In this document: positions 35,999 to 48,526 of the stretch, in pieces
Layout: each line of letters starts with the position of its first letter
How positions within the stretch are numbered: the stretch's first letter is position 1
From: Lingula anatina
Taxonomy: Eukaryota > Brachiopoda > Lingulata > Lingulida > Lingulidae
Length of the DNA stretch: 50,075 nucleotides
Direction of reading: 5' to 3'
Assembly: GCF_001039355.2 (NCBI RefSeq)
Contig: NW_019775612.1
Span: 128,885-178,959 of the forward strand
The notes under the pieces: model-generated
Seen by the model: only the letters and a program-made list of their open reading frames with translations
Told to the model about the DNA's origin: nothing
The model's database searches: none
Translations under genes and position numbers: made by a program

Positions 35999-36345
35999 CT
36001 ACTTTGGCCCGAATGCCTCTTTCGGAGTCTCTACTGTAGGGGGTACCACTGAAGCATATGGCGGAGGCTGGGCGATGTAGTTGTTGGTTATTGAGCCATA
36101 ACCTGAGAGACAACAAGAAAATATGGGATTAGATCAGTTAAGATGTTATAAACAATGCGGATCCGGGGAAGGGCAGAACGGCCACATGTCACTCTCTCAC
36201 CTCCTGAGGTGTTCCATTCTCATTACTTTCCTTCCCAAAAATTTCACCTTTTTTATTAATATTTTTATCTCTCCCCCCACTACCAAACGAATTCCTGGCA
36301 CTACCAGAGTAAATGTGAAACTAAATGAACGAAATTACCCCACCC

Positions 36346-36393
<48 letters not shown>

Positions 36394-37364
36394 AAAATAT
36401 CCTATTCTCTGGAGGCAAACATGGATATTTGAAATGAAGTGGATGCGGTTAGCATGGGGAAAGAAACAAGATGATCATACGATAATCGCTCTTACTGTCC
36501 TTTTTTTCAATGATGTCAATTTAGAAGTGTCAAAAGGAGCTGTGGTTTTACCATTCACCTACCTTGCGGGACATCACAATTCACTGGAACCCCGGTGACT
36601 ACCAGCTGGCCTCGTCTTGCTGCGGAGCGACGTCTATAGATCAAGAACACTCTCAGACTCACCAACATCACCAAAAAGAAAAATCCACAACCGACACCAA
36701 CTGCAATATATACAGTTTCATCCACATATTCTGAAATGTAACAAATGATTATGAGAACAAATCTAATACGCCTTGACAGCTTTAACGTTGCACAAAAGGT
36801 CTTTTCAGATTTAATTCAAAATGAATTCCAAAACGTAGATCTATGTTGAGATCTTTGACCATTCAGATTCCAAATGTTAACATTTCTTTTAGAAAACATA
36901 ACATGAACTGTGGGCCCGTTACGAACGAAATAAAACAGAATTTTCTACAAATATATTGAAGAGAAATAAAAAAAAAAACAAAAAACTTCGATTTTGCCTG
37001 TCATAATATGCTAATTCCACACGATAAATATAGGCCTTAATATATCTATTTTTACCCTTAATCCCCTTACCATTTCTTGATTTCTAGTACTACTTGTATA
37101 TCAGAAATAATTTGTACTTACTCACGCCACCATAAACTTCATAAAGATCCAAACTAAAGTCAAAATTGGTTTTTCCGGCGCGGCCAAGTCTGATTGTTAA
37201 ATATTCAGAGGTTGTTTGGAAGGGTTTGCTTGGGGACACTGAACAGGAGTAGTGCTTTAGCTAAAATATGATGAAACAATTGGCAAATCACAACCAATTC
37301 TGATAATCATGCCCTCTTTCAAAGCAAAGAAACATAAAGACTTGATTAATACATGACACTCGCT

Positions 37365-37412
<48 letters not shown>

Positions 37413-40191
37413 ATTTTGCATTAAAACATGTAATGTCTCTTTAATGATTCTATTCCGGCACCATCACAACACGCTTCAAATATAAACTGACATTCAAAAA
37501 TACATGTAAAGAAAGTTAAATAGTTATTAAAATGCTGGAGACTGAATTTGTATATCTTACATGTTCAACAGATATCTTTCACCAAATATTCCATCTTAAT
37601 ATGAAAAAAAAAGAGCGGCTTTGTTGAACGATCTTTCGTACAAGACCCACAACAGAAACAGCTAGAAAAATGTTCGTAAGTCCTTATAAAGCATTTAGCA
37701 AAAAAAAGAAGAACGCACCAGCCTCGAATTTGTTGATGGACCATCGTAGAAAGTCAAGTACGCTTCCGACGAACATGGTATGTCCATAAAGTTACTTATG
37801 ACTTTGACGACGTCACTGGAAACCCCTGTGTAGAAATGGATGACACAAGAGGAGTTGGTTTTTGATCGTATGCCACTGGACCAAGCTTCTAATGTTGTTG
37901 ATGAGTAGGTAAACACGTACTTTTGGTCGGAGGAACAGTCATATGCACTATCGGCGTAGTCTGGAAGTAGACGGAAATCGTTTATTTCTCGTTGTATATC
38001 TGTTTTCATCAGATAATGAAAAACATCGATTTGTTATCTGGGAGTTGTGTTATGTAATGTTTCATTTTGTTTCTCATCAAGGTAAGAAGATTTTAAACAA
38101 AATCATTTCGAAGCAAAATGTGCTCAATAAGTGACTGATAAATAGTGAAATATTACATATACTGTATGTCTATGCATACAATTCCAGGGGCGGACCCAGG
38201 AATATTTGAAGTGAGTCCGTTTTTTTTTTCTTTTTAGGAATGGCAGGCCTCGGATGCAAAGCCGATTCTCGGTCCCTTGTCACGGGTGTTTTTGTGGACA
38301 AACGGTGCAATTTGGTACGGTTTGGTACTGTACTTTAGCTAGTCAAAATTCTAACTTCAAGAGGGGAATATTAATGTAATTTTTTTTCAGGAACTAAAGT
38401 GGGGATCATGACCCCCCCTGACCCCCCTCTCCCCTTAAACCGTCACTGAATTAATCGCATCATGATGAATCATGTGTTTTATCAAAAACTTAATTTTTCG
38501 TGATGTCCAGGATTCCAAAAAAAAAGTTTCAACCCTCTTCGTTATCAAACAAATATTTTACTATTATTCTTTACACAATCCGTTTATTGATTTATGAAAT
38601 TTGTATATTTGTTTTGCTTGCTTGTTCAAAGAGACCGATGATTTATTTATACTTCTTGTACTTTAACAACCCTGTATCCAATCTCCAGATTACATGTTAT
38701 TTGTGTTTTCAATTTCAGTATTGTTCTCAAAAGCCATTAAAAGACAGCAACTACGTCAGCCAATATATCTCAGCCATTTTATATGAAAAGGACAACAACT
38801 TTCACATGAGTTTTTAAAAATTCCACAGTAAATATATTACAAGCTACACGTAAATATAATAAATTCCACTTTGCCACCAAAAACGGCGGTTATCATAATT
38901 ATTTTGGAAGCTGTGCTCAACGCATGCCATCAGACCACGTGTAGCGTATGTAAATGGCTACCCTCCGCAATAATCTATTTTAAGAGATTATTACAAAAAA
39001 ACCACACTTAAAAAAACAATCAACTATTTTTGAATTTCGAAACAGATTTTTGAACCATTGAAAGATATGGGAAAATTGTCGTTTACTCCAGGAAATCCAT
39101 TTCATGGCACTTTACCCGCCAAAATGAAGAGTTGTTATCCCTTTCAGTCATATAATAGTTATCAGTCATAAAATTCATTGTAATGAACGGTTCCCTTCCT
39201 AATTCTTTTAAAGGTGTCAACCCTGTCGCGTTATCTGTAATAAGTTAATGATATGTTCCGATGGACCATATCGCTGTTCAACCATCCCAGAGGGTATTGA
39301 CTCTGTGTTAAAGATTAAACTTTTTGATTTAAGAATGACTTATTTGACATACATGATAAAAGGTTCGACATCTGAGACAATTTTATTGCGCAATTCTTTG
39401 ACACTCTCAAGTTTAGGAAACAGACTATTAATTCCTTGATGTTAAACAATATGCTCCATTTTCTTTATCATTGTTAATTTTTTTTAAATTTGTATCATCC
39501 TTATCCTTAGGTTTCGGTGCGTCTAATCAAGGTCGCAACGTTTAAACTCAAACCAATTTTCGGATGGGATGGTTTCTATTTTAATCTAAAACAATGGACC
39601 AGAGTCTTGCAATAAAGCGTAAAATCAAGCGCGACTTTGAGAGATTTGCAGGAGAGCAGGGTCAGAAATAATGGAAGACGAAGACAGATTGACATCATTT
39701 GTGCTGGAATATTTTGTTGCTTGTTTTCTGCTTATTGAGTTCTGTAGAGTTCCAGTTTTATACGACATTGCGTATACACTATGTTTTGTGAATAACCTCT
39801 TTTCAAGAGATATACTTGCACCCCCCCCCCCCCCCACAAACCTATTGAATTAGGAAAGGCAAGTATAGGTCAGGGAGGATGGCACCCTCATTTCAGCTGA
39901 GATTGGCTGCAGTCCTCGTGATATGGATGACTTCACATAGATAGCCTCCTTCCTTGATGAAGATGCTCTGTTAGACATCGATATGTTGGAGGTAATTTAT
40001 TTCAATATTAAGCTGTTGATTGGAGAAATATTACTTTATTCTTATAACATAACACAGCTGATGAAATGCTTCTCTGAGGACATCTATGATACTGGACGTA
40101 TAGACCTGAAAGTATACTTACATATTTCGCCTTGTGTCTGAGAAGAAAGGCACACCAGCGCTATCGTTATTACCAGCACGTAATATGACAT
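35999..40191 (-). CDS. CUB-like single-pass membrane protein with PPxY tail, array gene 1 (5 exons, 240 aa)
   Basis: Minus-strand exons: 40191-40122, 37960-37719, 37260-37122, 36730-36563, 36102-35999. All GT/AG, phases 1-0-1-1, 241 codons with stop. Residues 1-20 are a signal peptide (MSYYVLVITIALVCLSSQTQ). Residues about 30-143 form a CUB-like ectodomain with four cysteines (32, 62, 86, 110); landmarks are YVFTYSSTTLEAW, C-V-I-H-F-Y, LTFYDG, and YLTIRL...FDFSLDLYE. One membrane helix spans about 157-180 and is followed by a basic stop-transfer (YRRRSAARR). The cytosolic tail ends with PPPY at 219-222, a WW-domain ligand typical of NEDD4-family targets. CUB domains usually mediate extracellular protein binding; the ligand here is unknown. 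It is paralogous to the next two genes on the same strand. The whole CUB N-terminal half lies in one exon, unlike gene 2. The first exon is small but fits by phase, signal peptide and the E-I-x-Y-Y-x-A-D-S junction. Confidence 0.82.
36350..36391. repeat. (CA)n microsatellite
   Basis: About 21 CA units in the last intron of CUB-TM gene 1. Confidence 0.9.
37371..37409. repeat. (CT)n microsatellite
   Basis: About 19 CT units in the second intron of CUB-TM gene 1. Confidence 0.9.
38185..38450. mobile_element. MITE-like family C, copy 2 (right end decayed)
   Basis: The left end CAGGGGCGGACCCAGG matches the terminus at 9599. The right side has the typical C-rich CCCCCCTGACCCCCCT segment but not a clear inverted end. 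It lies in the long first intron of CUB-TM gene 1. Confidence 0.45.
38850..39147. mobile_element. MITE-like family A, long copy 3
   Basis: It shares TTTTAAGAGATTATTAC, CCACACTTAAAAAAACAATC, the GTTTACTCCAGGAAATCCAT core and the right terminus GTTGTTATCCCTTT with the copy at 26.5 kb. The left terminus is diverged. It lies in the first intron of CUB-TM gene 1. Confidence 0.65.
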
Positions 40192-41305
40192 TCTTCTCGT
40201 TTGCTATGAACTTGTGCCTTTCTACAAAATGAAATGCAATCACAGAATCTAAAAGAAGTGGGACATCTACCGCATGTGTATTTACATGAACAGCTTATTT
40301 CTACAAAGTTTGGCCTCTCTCTCTCTCATTGGGGAAATGCAACCAAATGTAATTGTGTGCCTCTTGGTTAACAACCAAATACTACAGGTAGTATAATCTA
40401 GTTTTACGCTTTAATGTCCAGTCTATGGTACCGGTTTAAACTAATAAAACTCACATATATATCATTTCAGTGTATAATAATGAAACGGAAGAATACCCAT
40501 GCCTTAGTCTATGTACATTAAAGAAATTCCCTTTTGGACGGGGAAAGTACGCTCGAGCTCTAAATCAAAACTGAACTAAGTAGAGTGTATGACATTTCAA
40601 AAGTTGGGCCAACTACCGGTACGGGAACAAGGAGAATGACTTTTCAAAGGAAGATCCAACACTATGATTTATCATCTTTAAAACTGTTGGCTACAGGTCT
40701 GATAAACAGACCGGCATCCCTCAATTGGTGTACCTCAATTCCAAGGAATTACTATCAAACCAGGACACAATTACACCCCGTCATATGAAATGATGACAAC
40801 AGAAATGATCTTACCCTCTCTGATTCTTGTTTGCAATAGATTGCATTACAGAAACGAGAAGGGCACACAGACCGCTGTTATCTTGAAGTTCAAACAAACA
40901 CGTTCATATTGTAAACTTGAACGTCATATATCTAAGATATGCAGCCCATAACGCTGCCCTGAGACATGTTCACAACTGGACTAATATAAACCGGAAGCAG
41001 CCTATCTGACGTCACCAGGCAGACAGACAGACAGACATAGTTTGTAACAAGTGCAAGCACTGGGTCCCTTTGTTATGTTGTTGTTGTACGGTGGCGTTAG
41101 TGGGGCTATTTTCGGTTCAAGTATTTACGGTTGTAAAGGCAAAATATAAAATCGAATATAAAGTCGGAAATACAATTTATTACATTCAGCTCACCGTCCA
41201 TTTCTTTATACAAACAGGAAAATTGAAGCTATGAGTCACAAGACAGGTAAATATGTTGCAGAATTTACTTCAATTGGAGTATATACCTGTATATATATTT
41301 TTTTT

Positions 41306-41310
<5 letters not shown>

Positions 41311-41362
<52 letters not shown>
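41311..41362. repeat. (CT)n microsatellite
   Basis: About 26 CT units. Confidence 0.9.
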
Positions 41363-41365
<3 letters not shown>

Positions 41366-42051
41366 ATATGGTGCCATGGTCGATACGAACCCCGACGACT
41401 TATGATGTCATTTTCAGCATTCCATTCTTTCCCTGCTTTCTTCCTAGGAAACTTACAGGCCAGGCTGAGGTTTTTGAGTTGGCCTTTTCTGTTATATGGC
41501 CCGTGAAATTATTTGGTTGAAAATATGTATTATATAATTAAAAGCTAAAACCATCAGATTTTGCTAAAAAAACGACGTTTATTTTGTCTAGCTACTGGGT
41601 ATATTATAAGGGCATTCTATGTTTATTTTTAATGTTATATGTCGCTCCTAGGGACCCCTAGCAGCCCTTGATGCAGGAAATACTCCATGTGGCACAGTAA
41701 AGATGATACGACAAATGCATTTGAAATCGTAGGAAAGTTAATTATAGGTTATGTATATAAGGAAACCCTTCTGCTCCCTGTTATATTCTGCTTTGAAAGT
41801 GGGTAGAAAACATCCGTTCAAATTTAATTTTTTCCAGATAATATGAAAAGATTTCCTTTGGTATTTCCAAAATTATACTACTGAAATTATATGTTGGCTT
41901 GGCTTTTGATCGGTTTTTGTGGCAAAAAAAAAATTGGCTTCAATTGCATCTTTAAACCTCGTTTTCGCTCGCTGTCGGCCCAGAGTTGTCATGCTGACTG
42001 AGAATCAATACAATTATTTTCTGGACTGCAAACGAAACTGAAGACCCCAGG

Positions 42052-42441
42052 TCAATGGATCTTGGTAAATATGACAAATATTGTAATTTTAAGATAAAAG
42101 TCCTTTATAGAAGTACAGTTAATGAATATCGGTGAGATTACCAGGTATTTTAATATTAAAATAAACTCCATTATAGAATTACAGTTAATGGACACCAAAT
42201 ATTGTAATTTTAAGATAAAGCCCTTTATAGAAGTACAGTGAATGGACATCGGTGAGTTTACCAGATATTTTAATATTAAAATAAACTCCATTATAGAATT
42301 ATAAGTTAATAGATATAGCTTAATTTACCAAATATTGCAATATTTAAATAAAGTCCGTTATTGAGGTAAAGTTAATTAATGGACATCAGTAAGTTCACCA
42401 AATATTGTAATATTAAAATAAAGTCTATTATAGAATTATAA
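42052..42441. repeat. AT-rich minisatellite with higher-order structure
   Basis: Units of about 55-65 bp, each with an ATATTGTAAT or TATTTTAATA word, an AAATAAA-C/G-TCC word, TTATAGAA-x-TACAGTTAA and GGACATC-x-GT, repeat about six times. The first copies alternate in two types, giving a higher-order period of about 115-120 bp; later copies are more diverged. It generates a repetitive open frame on the minus strand that I do not count as a gene. Confidence 0.8.
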
Positions 42442-42919
42442 AAACACATGGAAGAGTTCTATAGAATGCTATACATGTGTGGACCACCGGGTTGAACTTG
42501 CAGGCCCGGAACTCGTGTAATAGTAATTCTAGAATAACCATACATTAAAAATCACAGTTCGTTACTGATTTCACTACTTTTTATGTTTGTAACTTTTGTC
42601 ATGAACTTGCGCAAACAAATATTATTTGCTAGTAAGATGTGGTATATCAGATATAATAATTATTGTTTTAAGCAAAGAAATTGAAAGTTTTGGGCTAAAT
42701 AATGCTATCAGGTTTGCAGCAATTAACGACATTCTGCCTTCGACAATCTAGTCTGTAAGAATCAGTTAAACAAAAAACGATGATATTTCTCCTCAGAATG
42801 CAAAAAAAAAATGCTTAGCAGATCAAAATAACGTATCAATGAAATCAGTAATGTTGTAATTATTTGATTCTTTGGAATGAGGAGTGTGAATGTCGAAGGT
42901 CTGTCCGTAATGGGGCGGT

Positions 42920-45022
42920 CTACTGCTGGGGCAAAAGCGGATTTTTCGGCTGCTCGAGGTTCGGCGGATCGTTAGGCTGCTGGGGATAGGGCACGCTCTG
43001 TTGCTGAGGGTAAGGAGCGTAAAACTGCTGCTGAGGATAAGGTCTCGTCGTGTCTCCTTGTTGTACTTGAGAACCCCCTGGCGGAGGTTGTAATCCAGGA
43101 TTAGCCTGGCCTCCAGATGGCGCTGGACTAGTCACTTCACTGTACGCGGGTGGAGGTCCGAATCCCGGATTTATTTGACCTAATTATAAAAAAGTTTTGA
43201 TAAAATGAAAACATACTCGTTATTGCTCACATCGTGAATCGTAACTATCAGATGGTTCCAATTGCTTTTAGGTGATATTCTAGTTTTCACTGTTACACTC
43301 GTAGACCTTTTTACAAATACCACATGATAAACCAATTCCAATAAAAAATACGATTCAAACAAAACATGAAGAGATAAACTTGAAAAGAAGTTTTTTAAGT
43401 GGTAGAAGGCAACACAATTTTATATAAGCCGTTTTTTGGTAGAAAGGAAAACACTCTGCCATCCCCCAACAATTCTCCAAACGATGACCTGAAATTGAAA
43501 TCATAAATGGCCGAAGAGTCACGAATGCAAGGTGACCTACCAGAGGGTGGATATTGTGGCACGTTTGCCACCACTGGCCTCATGACTGTGATACCCCTTC
43601 CAGATCGGTTCGTGGCGTAGCGTCGACAAAGCAGCCCCATCGCCGTAAACAGAAGAGCAAAGATGAAAAATACACCGCCAACGATGCCAAGTATGATTCC
43701 GATAGATAGGGCTGATCCTGGAAATATAATAAAGTTCATCATCATGAGTAAATTAGGCCTACTACACTAAAAAAAACTTCAGATTCAGGCAACCCCCCGC
43801 TCACCCACCATCCGACCGTCACCCTTCACGTCTACTTAGGGTTGGCTAGAAAAAAAATCATAAAATCGGACGTATTCACTCCTGTTCCAGACTTTGTCAA
43901 CAGTTGCGTTAATTCTTATAATGAAGACGAGAGCTTCCCACCTCCCCCTCCTTCCAAAAAGAAAGTACCATATAGTATAAATCGCACTTTTTCATCTCAG
44001 TATCAGATTAAGCATGACTAGAACCGTTTCCCTTTTTAGCCTCCTTGTCCTAGAGGTCGCTTGGCGAAATTACAAGAGTGTTGGAGGCAAAAGTCCACAA
44101 AATCTTGTAAAATGTGTTCTTAACTTTGCGACGAAAATAATGGCGTTATTAAATCCAAGATGAATCTGCATTAGTCCATGTAAGTATATACTACCAATTA
44201 TCGCTCTAAATCTCTAAACCAGCTTAAGCATTGAAGAATATCTTTAGATGTCACAGAAATTACCACCATTTGTCTGGCCAGGCTTACCACCATCCTCCTC
44301 CCATAAATCGATCTCAAAGTCGTAGTTGCTTTCGGAAGAACTTGATTCGAGTTTAACTGTGAGATAGCGTCCAGAGCTGCGGAAGTCTTGCGGTGTTACA
44401 CTGGTGCAAGATAATGTTTTCAACTGTGAAAAGAAAATCATAAAATCGCACGTGAAAAGAAAATCACCTTTGCTTATGCATTAACAGTGACCAGGAACAG
44501 GAGAAGGTATGTACTGATGTTGAAGTACATGTACATACAGACGAATAAGTAATGTGATACACGGGGGAAGCTTTGCTATTGATTAACAAAAGAGGGCTTG
44601 AATATGCCTTTATCTTCTCTAACATATCTATAAAAATATAGTACATGGTAATATTGAGAGTTTTTTTTTTTAATTTAACGTTGACAATGACTGTGTTCGA
44701 AAAGATGAAAGTCCAACAAGCAAGACTTTTCTTTTTTCACTCACTGGGCTCGCGGTTATTGGCACATTGACAAACTCAAAAACTCCTTTCGGCCAGGGAT
44801 AAAATTGACAGTGTGAAAGACGGATACTGCTTCATATGTTAAAAACGATATGGTTTTACCTTGTTAACATAGGTCCCATAGCCATCGTAGAAATGTAACT
44901 TGGCGGAAGAGAAACACGGCAAACGGACATTGATGAATGACACGCGAACCACATCTCCTTCTATCCCAGTATCAAAGTACATGGTGCAGGAAGACGGTGG
45001 GTAATTCCTAAATCATAAAAAA

Positions 45023-45053
<31 letters not shown>

Positions 45054-46249
45054 AAATGACGCAAAAGTATCCATATAAATTAATCTCATATATGTATATG
45101 AAGAATCACCTACAAGCATTTTTTTTTAATTTATTTGGGTAAACACGTTGTCATACGACGATGAACGGTTTAAACCATGACGATTTTGAGCGTGTCTTAT
45201 TCGTCTTTCAAGCGAGTAAAACCCATTTACACCGGACGGCGTCCTTTCTCCGTCCTTTGTGCAACCATGAAACCGGCATAGCTGTGGTCGTAGAAAGACA
45301 AGTTGTCGGCACTTAAAGATTTTTTAAAAATTTTTGACTCTCAAACGGAGCTGTACTACGGGACGCAGAATGGACGCCGTCCAATGTAAAGGGGGCTTTA
45401 GAAACACCTCCAATATATTCACCTGTCTGACAGCAGCTGCCAAGCTTTCAACGTGGTTGAGGAGTATGTGTAAACGTAATGGGATTCCCCGCAGTCGTAG
45501 GAGTCGGCTGTGTAATCTGGAAAAAAAATATAAAAAAGATAACATCAACAGCTTATTTTCGAACAATACAGATTTTCAAAATCCAATTATGTGGACACAC
45601 AGGGAACATGTAGAAAAAAAGCAACATTTTTACTATATAATGAATGCATCACTTTTTGATAAATGTTTGTCTTTTAGAAGCAAATACGACCCCCACCCTC
45701 ACCCCCGCGTTGAAAATGAAACATTCCCATTTAGTGCAACAGAAAGCTTTTTCAACTCTTTTTAACACTGTTATCTAAAACCGCCTTTACACTGGAAGGC
45801 GTCCTTTCTGCGTCCTTTGTGCGACCATGACACTGGCCAGGACGCCGTCGGACGCTCAGAGGAGCTTCCACATGGCGAACGGAGCCGAGATTTAATGACT
45901 GTACCCCGCAGGGACGACGTGTGGGGAGGCGTGTGAGAGGCGGAGAGACTATTAAAAGATTAGGCGGTTTTCCTTTCATGTACGTCCGCCATATTTAGTC
46001 TCAGGATTTGTAAAGCCTGGCTCAAATCGTTGTGAATGCGGTCTTAAGTCTTTTCGTGCTTCTAAAATGATCAAAATTTGTCAATAAATGCAATGTTGCA
46101 TTTACAATATTAATGAAGTTAGAGTTCTAGCATGTAAGGCTGTATCGTAGTTAATATTATATATACTTACAAGTACTGCCTTCAATTTCAAGCATCAGCA
46201 CTCCAAACAGGCATGCTATCAGGCACAGGGAAACATTGATACCCGTCAT
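42920..46249 (-). CDS. CUB-like single-pass membrane protein with PPxY tail, array gene 2 (6 exons, 297 aa)
   Basis: Minus-strand exons: 46249-46171, 45516-45423, 45007-44860, 44423-44288, 43717-43541, 43179-42920. All GT/AG, phases 1-2-0-1-1, 298 codons with stop. A signal peptide (1-24, VSLCLIACLFGVLML) is followed by a CUB-like ectodomain at about 34-147 with cysteines 35, 65, 89 and 113; landmarks are YVYTYSSTTLKAW, NYPPSSC, LHFYDGYG, and YLTVKL...YDFEIDLWEE. The membrane helix is at about 156-182, then a CRRYATNR stop-transfer. The tail of about 110 residues is Pro/Gln-rich, with PPAY at 221-224 and three YPQQ repeats near the middle. It aligns with array gene 1 throughout, with 4/4 cysteines and the FYDG motif conserved, but has one extra intron (phase 2) inside the CUB domain and a much longer tail. 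The tail could bind WW-domain proteins; the function of the family is unknown to me. Confidence 0.88.
45023..45053. repeat. (TAAA)n microsatellite
   Basis: About eight TAAA units, 15 bases upstream (sense strand) of the acceptor of exon 3 of CUB-TM gene 2. Confidence 0.85.
45222..45396. mobile_element. MITE-like family D, complete copy
   Basis: Inverted termini of about 30 bases are visible: TTTACACCGGACGGCGTCC at the left (from 45226) and GGACGCCGTCCAATGTAAA at the right (ending 45390). They enclose about 175 bp with no open frame. The element lies in the intron after exon 2 of CUB-TM gene 2, about 27 bases from its donor. Related partial ends occur at 17820-17876 and at about 45779-45850. 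Confidence 0.75.
45779..45850. mobile_element. MITE-like family D, left end
   Basis: CTTTACACTGGAAGGCGTCC and TTTCTGCGTCCTTTGTGC match the left end of the complete element at 45222, with GACGCCGTCGGACGC nearby as a possible inverted partner. It lies in the first intron of CUB-TM gene 2, only about 380 bp from the complete copy. Confidence 0.6.
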
Positions 46250-46805
46250 TTTGTGTCCTCAAAAAGGGCACTTCTTTTCGACCTATAAAAAAATTCAATA
46301 GCTTCAATCTAAAGAAATCCAGGCAAGCATATGCTGGTTTTAACAAAATTCTGTCCTACATAGTACAGTGTGAAAAAGTTAGATCGTGAAAGCACACACA
46401 GCTATACTTTTTCAATTATTAAACGTACTAAATGTACATTGGATTTTAAAAGGGTTTGCAGTACAAACACAGATGATGGCGGCCAAACGCTGATAACATT
46501 ATGATAACATTGTTTTTTACTAATAGAAAAAGGCGCAGAACATTCCTTTCTTTCCTTTCCATACCCATGCCTGTGTCACCATGTTGTATTAAGGGTGTGC
46601 AGTGAAGATGACTGTGTCCTAGGTCACACGTGAGTGGCCCAGATTAAACAGAAATAAATTTCCAACTCGTTATCGCTTAGATAAATGTTATATCTAGCAT
46701 TATATTAAGAAATATATAATGATTCACATGCATCTTTTGGACGGTATCTCCCCTACCACTACCCCCTAACCCCCCCCCCCCCCCCCGAATACACACACTA
46801 CACAC

Positions 46806-46840
<35 letters not shown>

Positions 46841-46861
46841 GGGGGGGGAGGGAGGGAGAGA
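46806..46861. repeat. (GA)n / G-rich tract
   Basis: Interrupted GA units followed by a GGGGGGGGGAGGGAGGGAGA segment. A preceding run of C (46769-46785) makes a purine/pyrimidine-asymmetric block. Confidence 0.85.
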
Positions 46862-48034
46862 GGCTAACAGAAAAGTTACTTACAGATGACGAACACAAGC
46901 TAAAATGTATGCCCCACACACCTCCCCCTTCCCTCAAAAACAAAATATACATCTACACTGTGATATAATATTATGAAACACTACTACTAGGTGCCACTTA
47001 CCTGGTTTCAGTAATCGGACCTATTTCCCTAATCCTTCCTTTCAAGAGGAAAAAATGCTAAGGTGGCGATGAATATTACCTGACAATATGACTACTGGTT
47101 CGTATCTGATTACAATGTTGATCGACTTAGTTAAAATGGCGGACTTTGAGCGGACCGATATTATAAAAGGCTCATGACCTTAAATTATGTCGCTTATCTA
47201 TAACGCTTGGCAACGTATGGCACCTGTGGGTTAAAACGGTGTAATGATCAGTGCGCAGTTTAAAGTTTGTTTCTGCTGCCCTTCACCGCTTGATATCATT
47301 AGCACAATAGTATTGGATATTAAGTAAAGTCAATTTATAGATATAAAAATTTGTAGATTTATTTACCCACAGAAAGATTTTATTTTGCGGTGTTTTAATT
47401 AGATGACGTTAATTATTATACCACTTGATTGTCCCATGTCTACCTTTGGAGGAGTTATGTTTACATAATTGACCCAAGTCGATTTAGGTCATAACATTAA
47501 TCCTACTTGACCGAATTTATATTTTGCCGGGCATTTTGCGATATCGATAGACTGTGAATGGCACAGGAAGACGCCAAGAAACTTCATTAATTTTTTCTTT
47601 TATATCTATTTATCAAACAACTATCTTGCTAGCCAGAAAGAAGACCGAAGGAACAGTTCAGCCCCCCGAGTAACTTTTAGAAATATAGAAATCATTTCAA
47701 ATATGCTTAAATTTACCACTTTTGATATTGTTGGCTGACAAACCAAACCCCCCTTTAGCTTTCTTTATTTTGGTGGTGGGGTCCTCCCCTGACTTCCATT
47801 CCTCATAGTCCAATCATACAGTAAATCCCTCTATACAAATAATAACGAATAGTCTACGTAAAAATACGTTTTATTAATTCCGCGTATTATAAAGAATACT
47901 TCATCCTCTGTAAATATATAAGTTCTGGTTGTTTCCATTTAAATATGTGATAAATGAAAGATTAGGTGCATGATCCAAATATCTATATAAAAAGATACAT
48001 GTCTAAAAATGCACTGGTGATTTATAGAATGACA

Positions 48035-48037
<3 letters not shown>

Positions 48038-48078
<41 letters not shown>

Positions 48079-48086
48079 TGATGATG
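48038..48086. repeat. (TAA)n microsatellite
   Basis: About 13 AAT/TAA units pass into GATGATGAT. Confidence 0.9.
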
Positions 48087-48526
48087 ATAACAACACATGC
48101 CCGAATAATTGAACAGTTCTTACGTAACAAATATGGTTCCACAGAAGTGGTCATAATATTAAGAAAATATTATCACAGGCCACGTTGGTAAACAACTTGT
48201 CCAAAGCAAGTTTTGTCTATAGGTGCTCATTATTAGACTCGCACTGATACCATATCCTTAACTAGGACAACTCTGGTAATTACGGCAACACATATGTAAA
48301 TAGACAAACTTTGCTGAGGTAGTCAATTTGTGCAACGCTCGATGTGGCGTGACAGATTTTGTCCATTTCATACCACTTGGATATCGAGCTCATCTAAAGT
48401 ATTATATTTATTTATGTACAAAAATACTGCTTTGAGATTTAAAAAAAAAAAACAAAATAATTTTTAACATTTTTGTTTTTGTGATTTACCTGAAGCATTT
48501 AGACGCAAAAAAGTTTCTTTTTCTAC

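Larger units (their letters stand above)
40192..42919. other. Intergenic region between CUB-TM genes 1 and 2
   Basis: No additional exon is visible on either strand. The region holds the upstream sequence of gene 1 (no clear TATA), a (CT)n tract at 41311-41362, a minisatellite at 42052-42441 and the 3' UTR of gene 2. The open frames at 40585-40788 and 41231-41506 are unrecognisable, the second driven by the CT repeat. Confidence 0.5.

Noticed and set aside
42052-42291. Minus-strand repetitive open frame (MEFILILKYLV units)
   Set aside because: It is a translation of the AT-rich minisatellite; there is no start context or splice partner.
7081-44530. Frequent palindromic word TACATGTA (for example near 7136, 7725, 10489, 25300, 37501, 44526)
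   Set aside because: It seems over-represented, but without a count against a base-composition model I cannot separate it from AT-rich background or a general genome signature.
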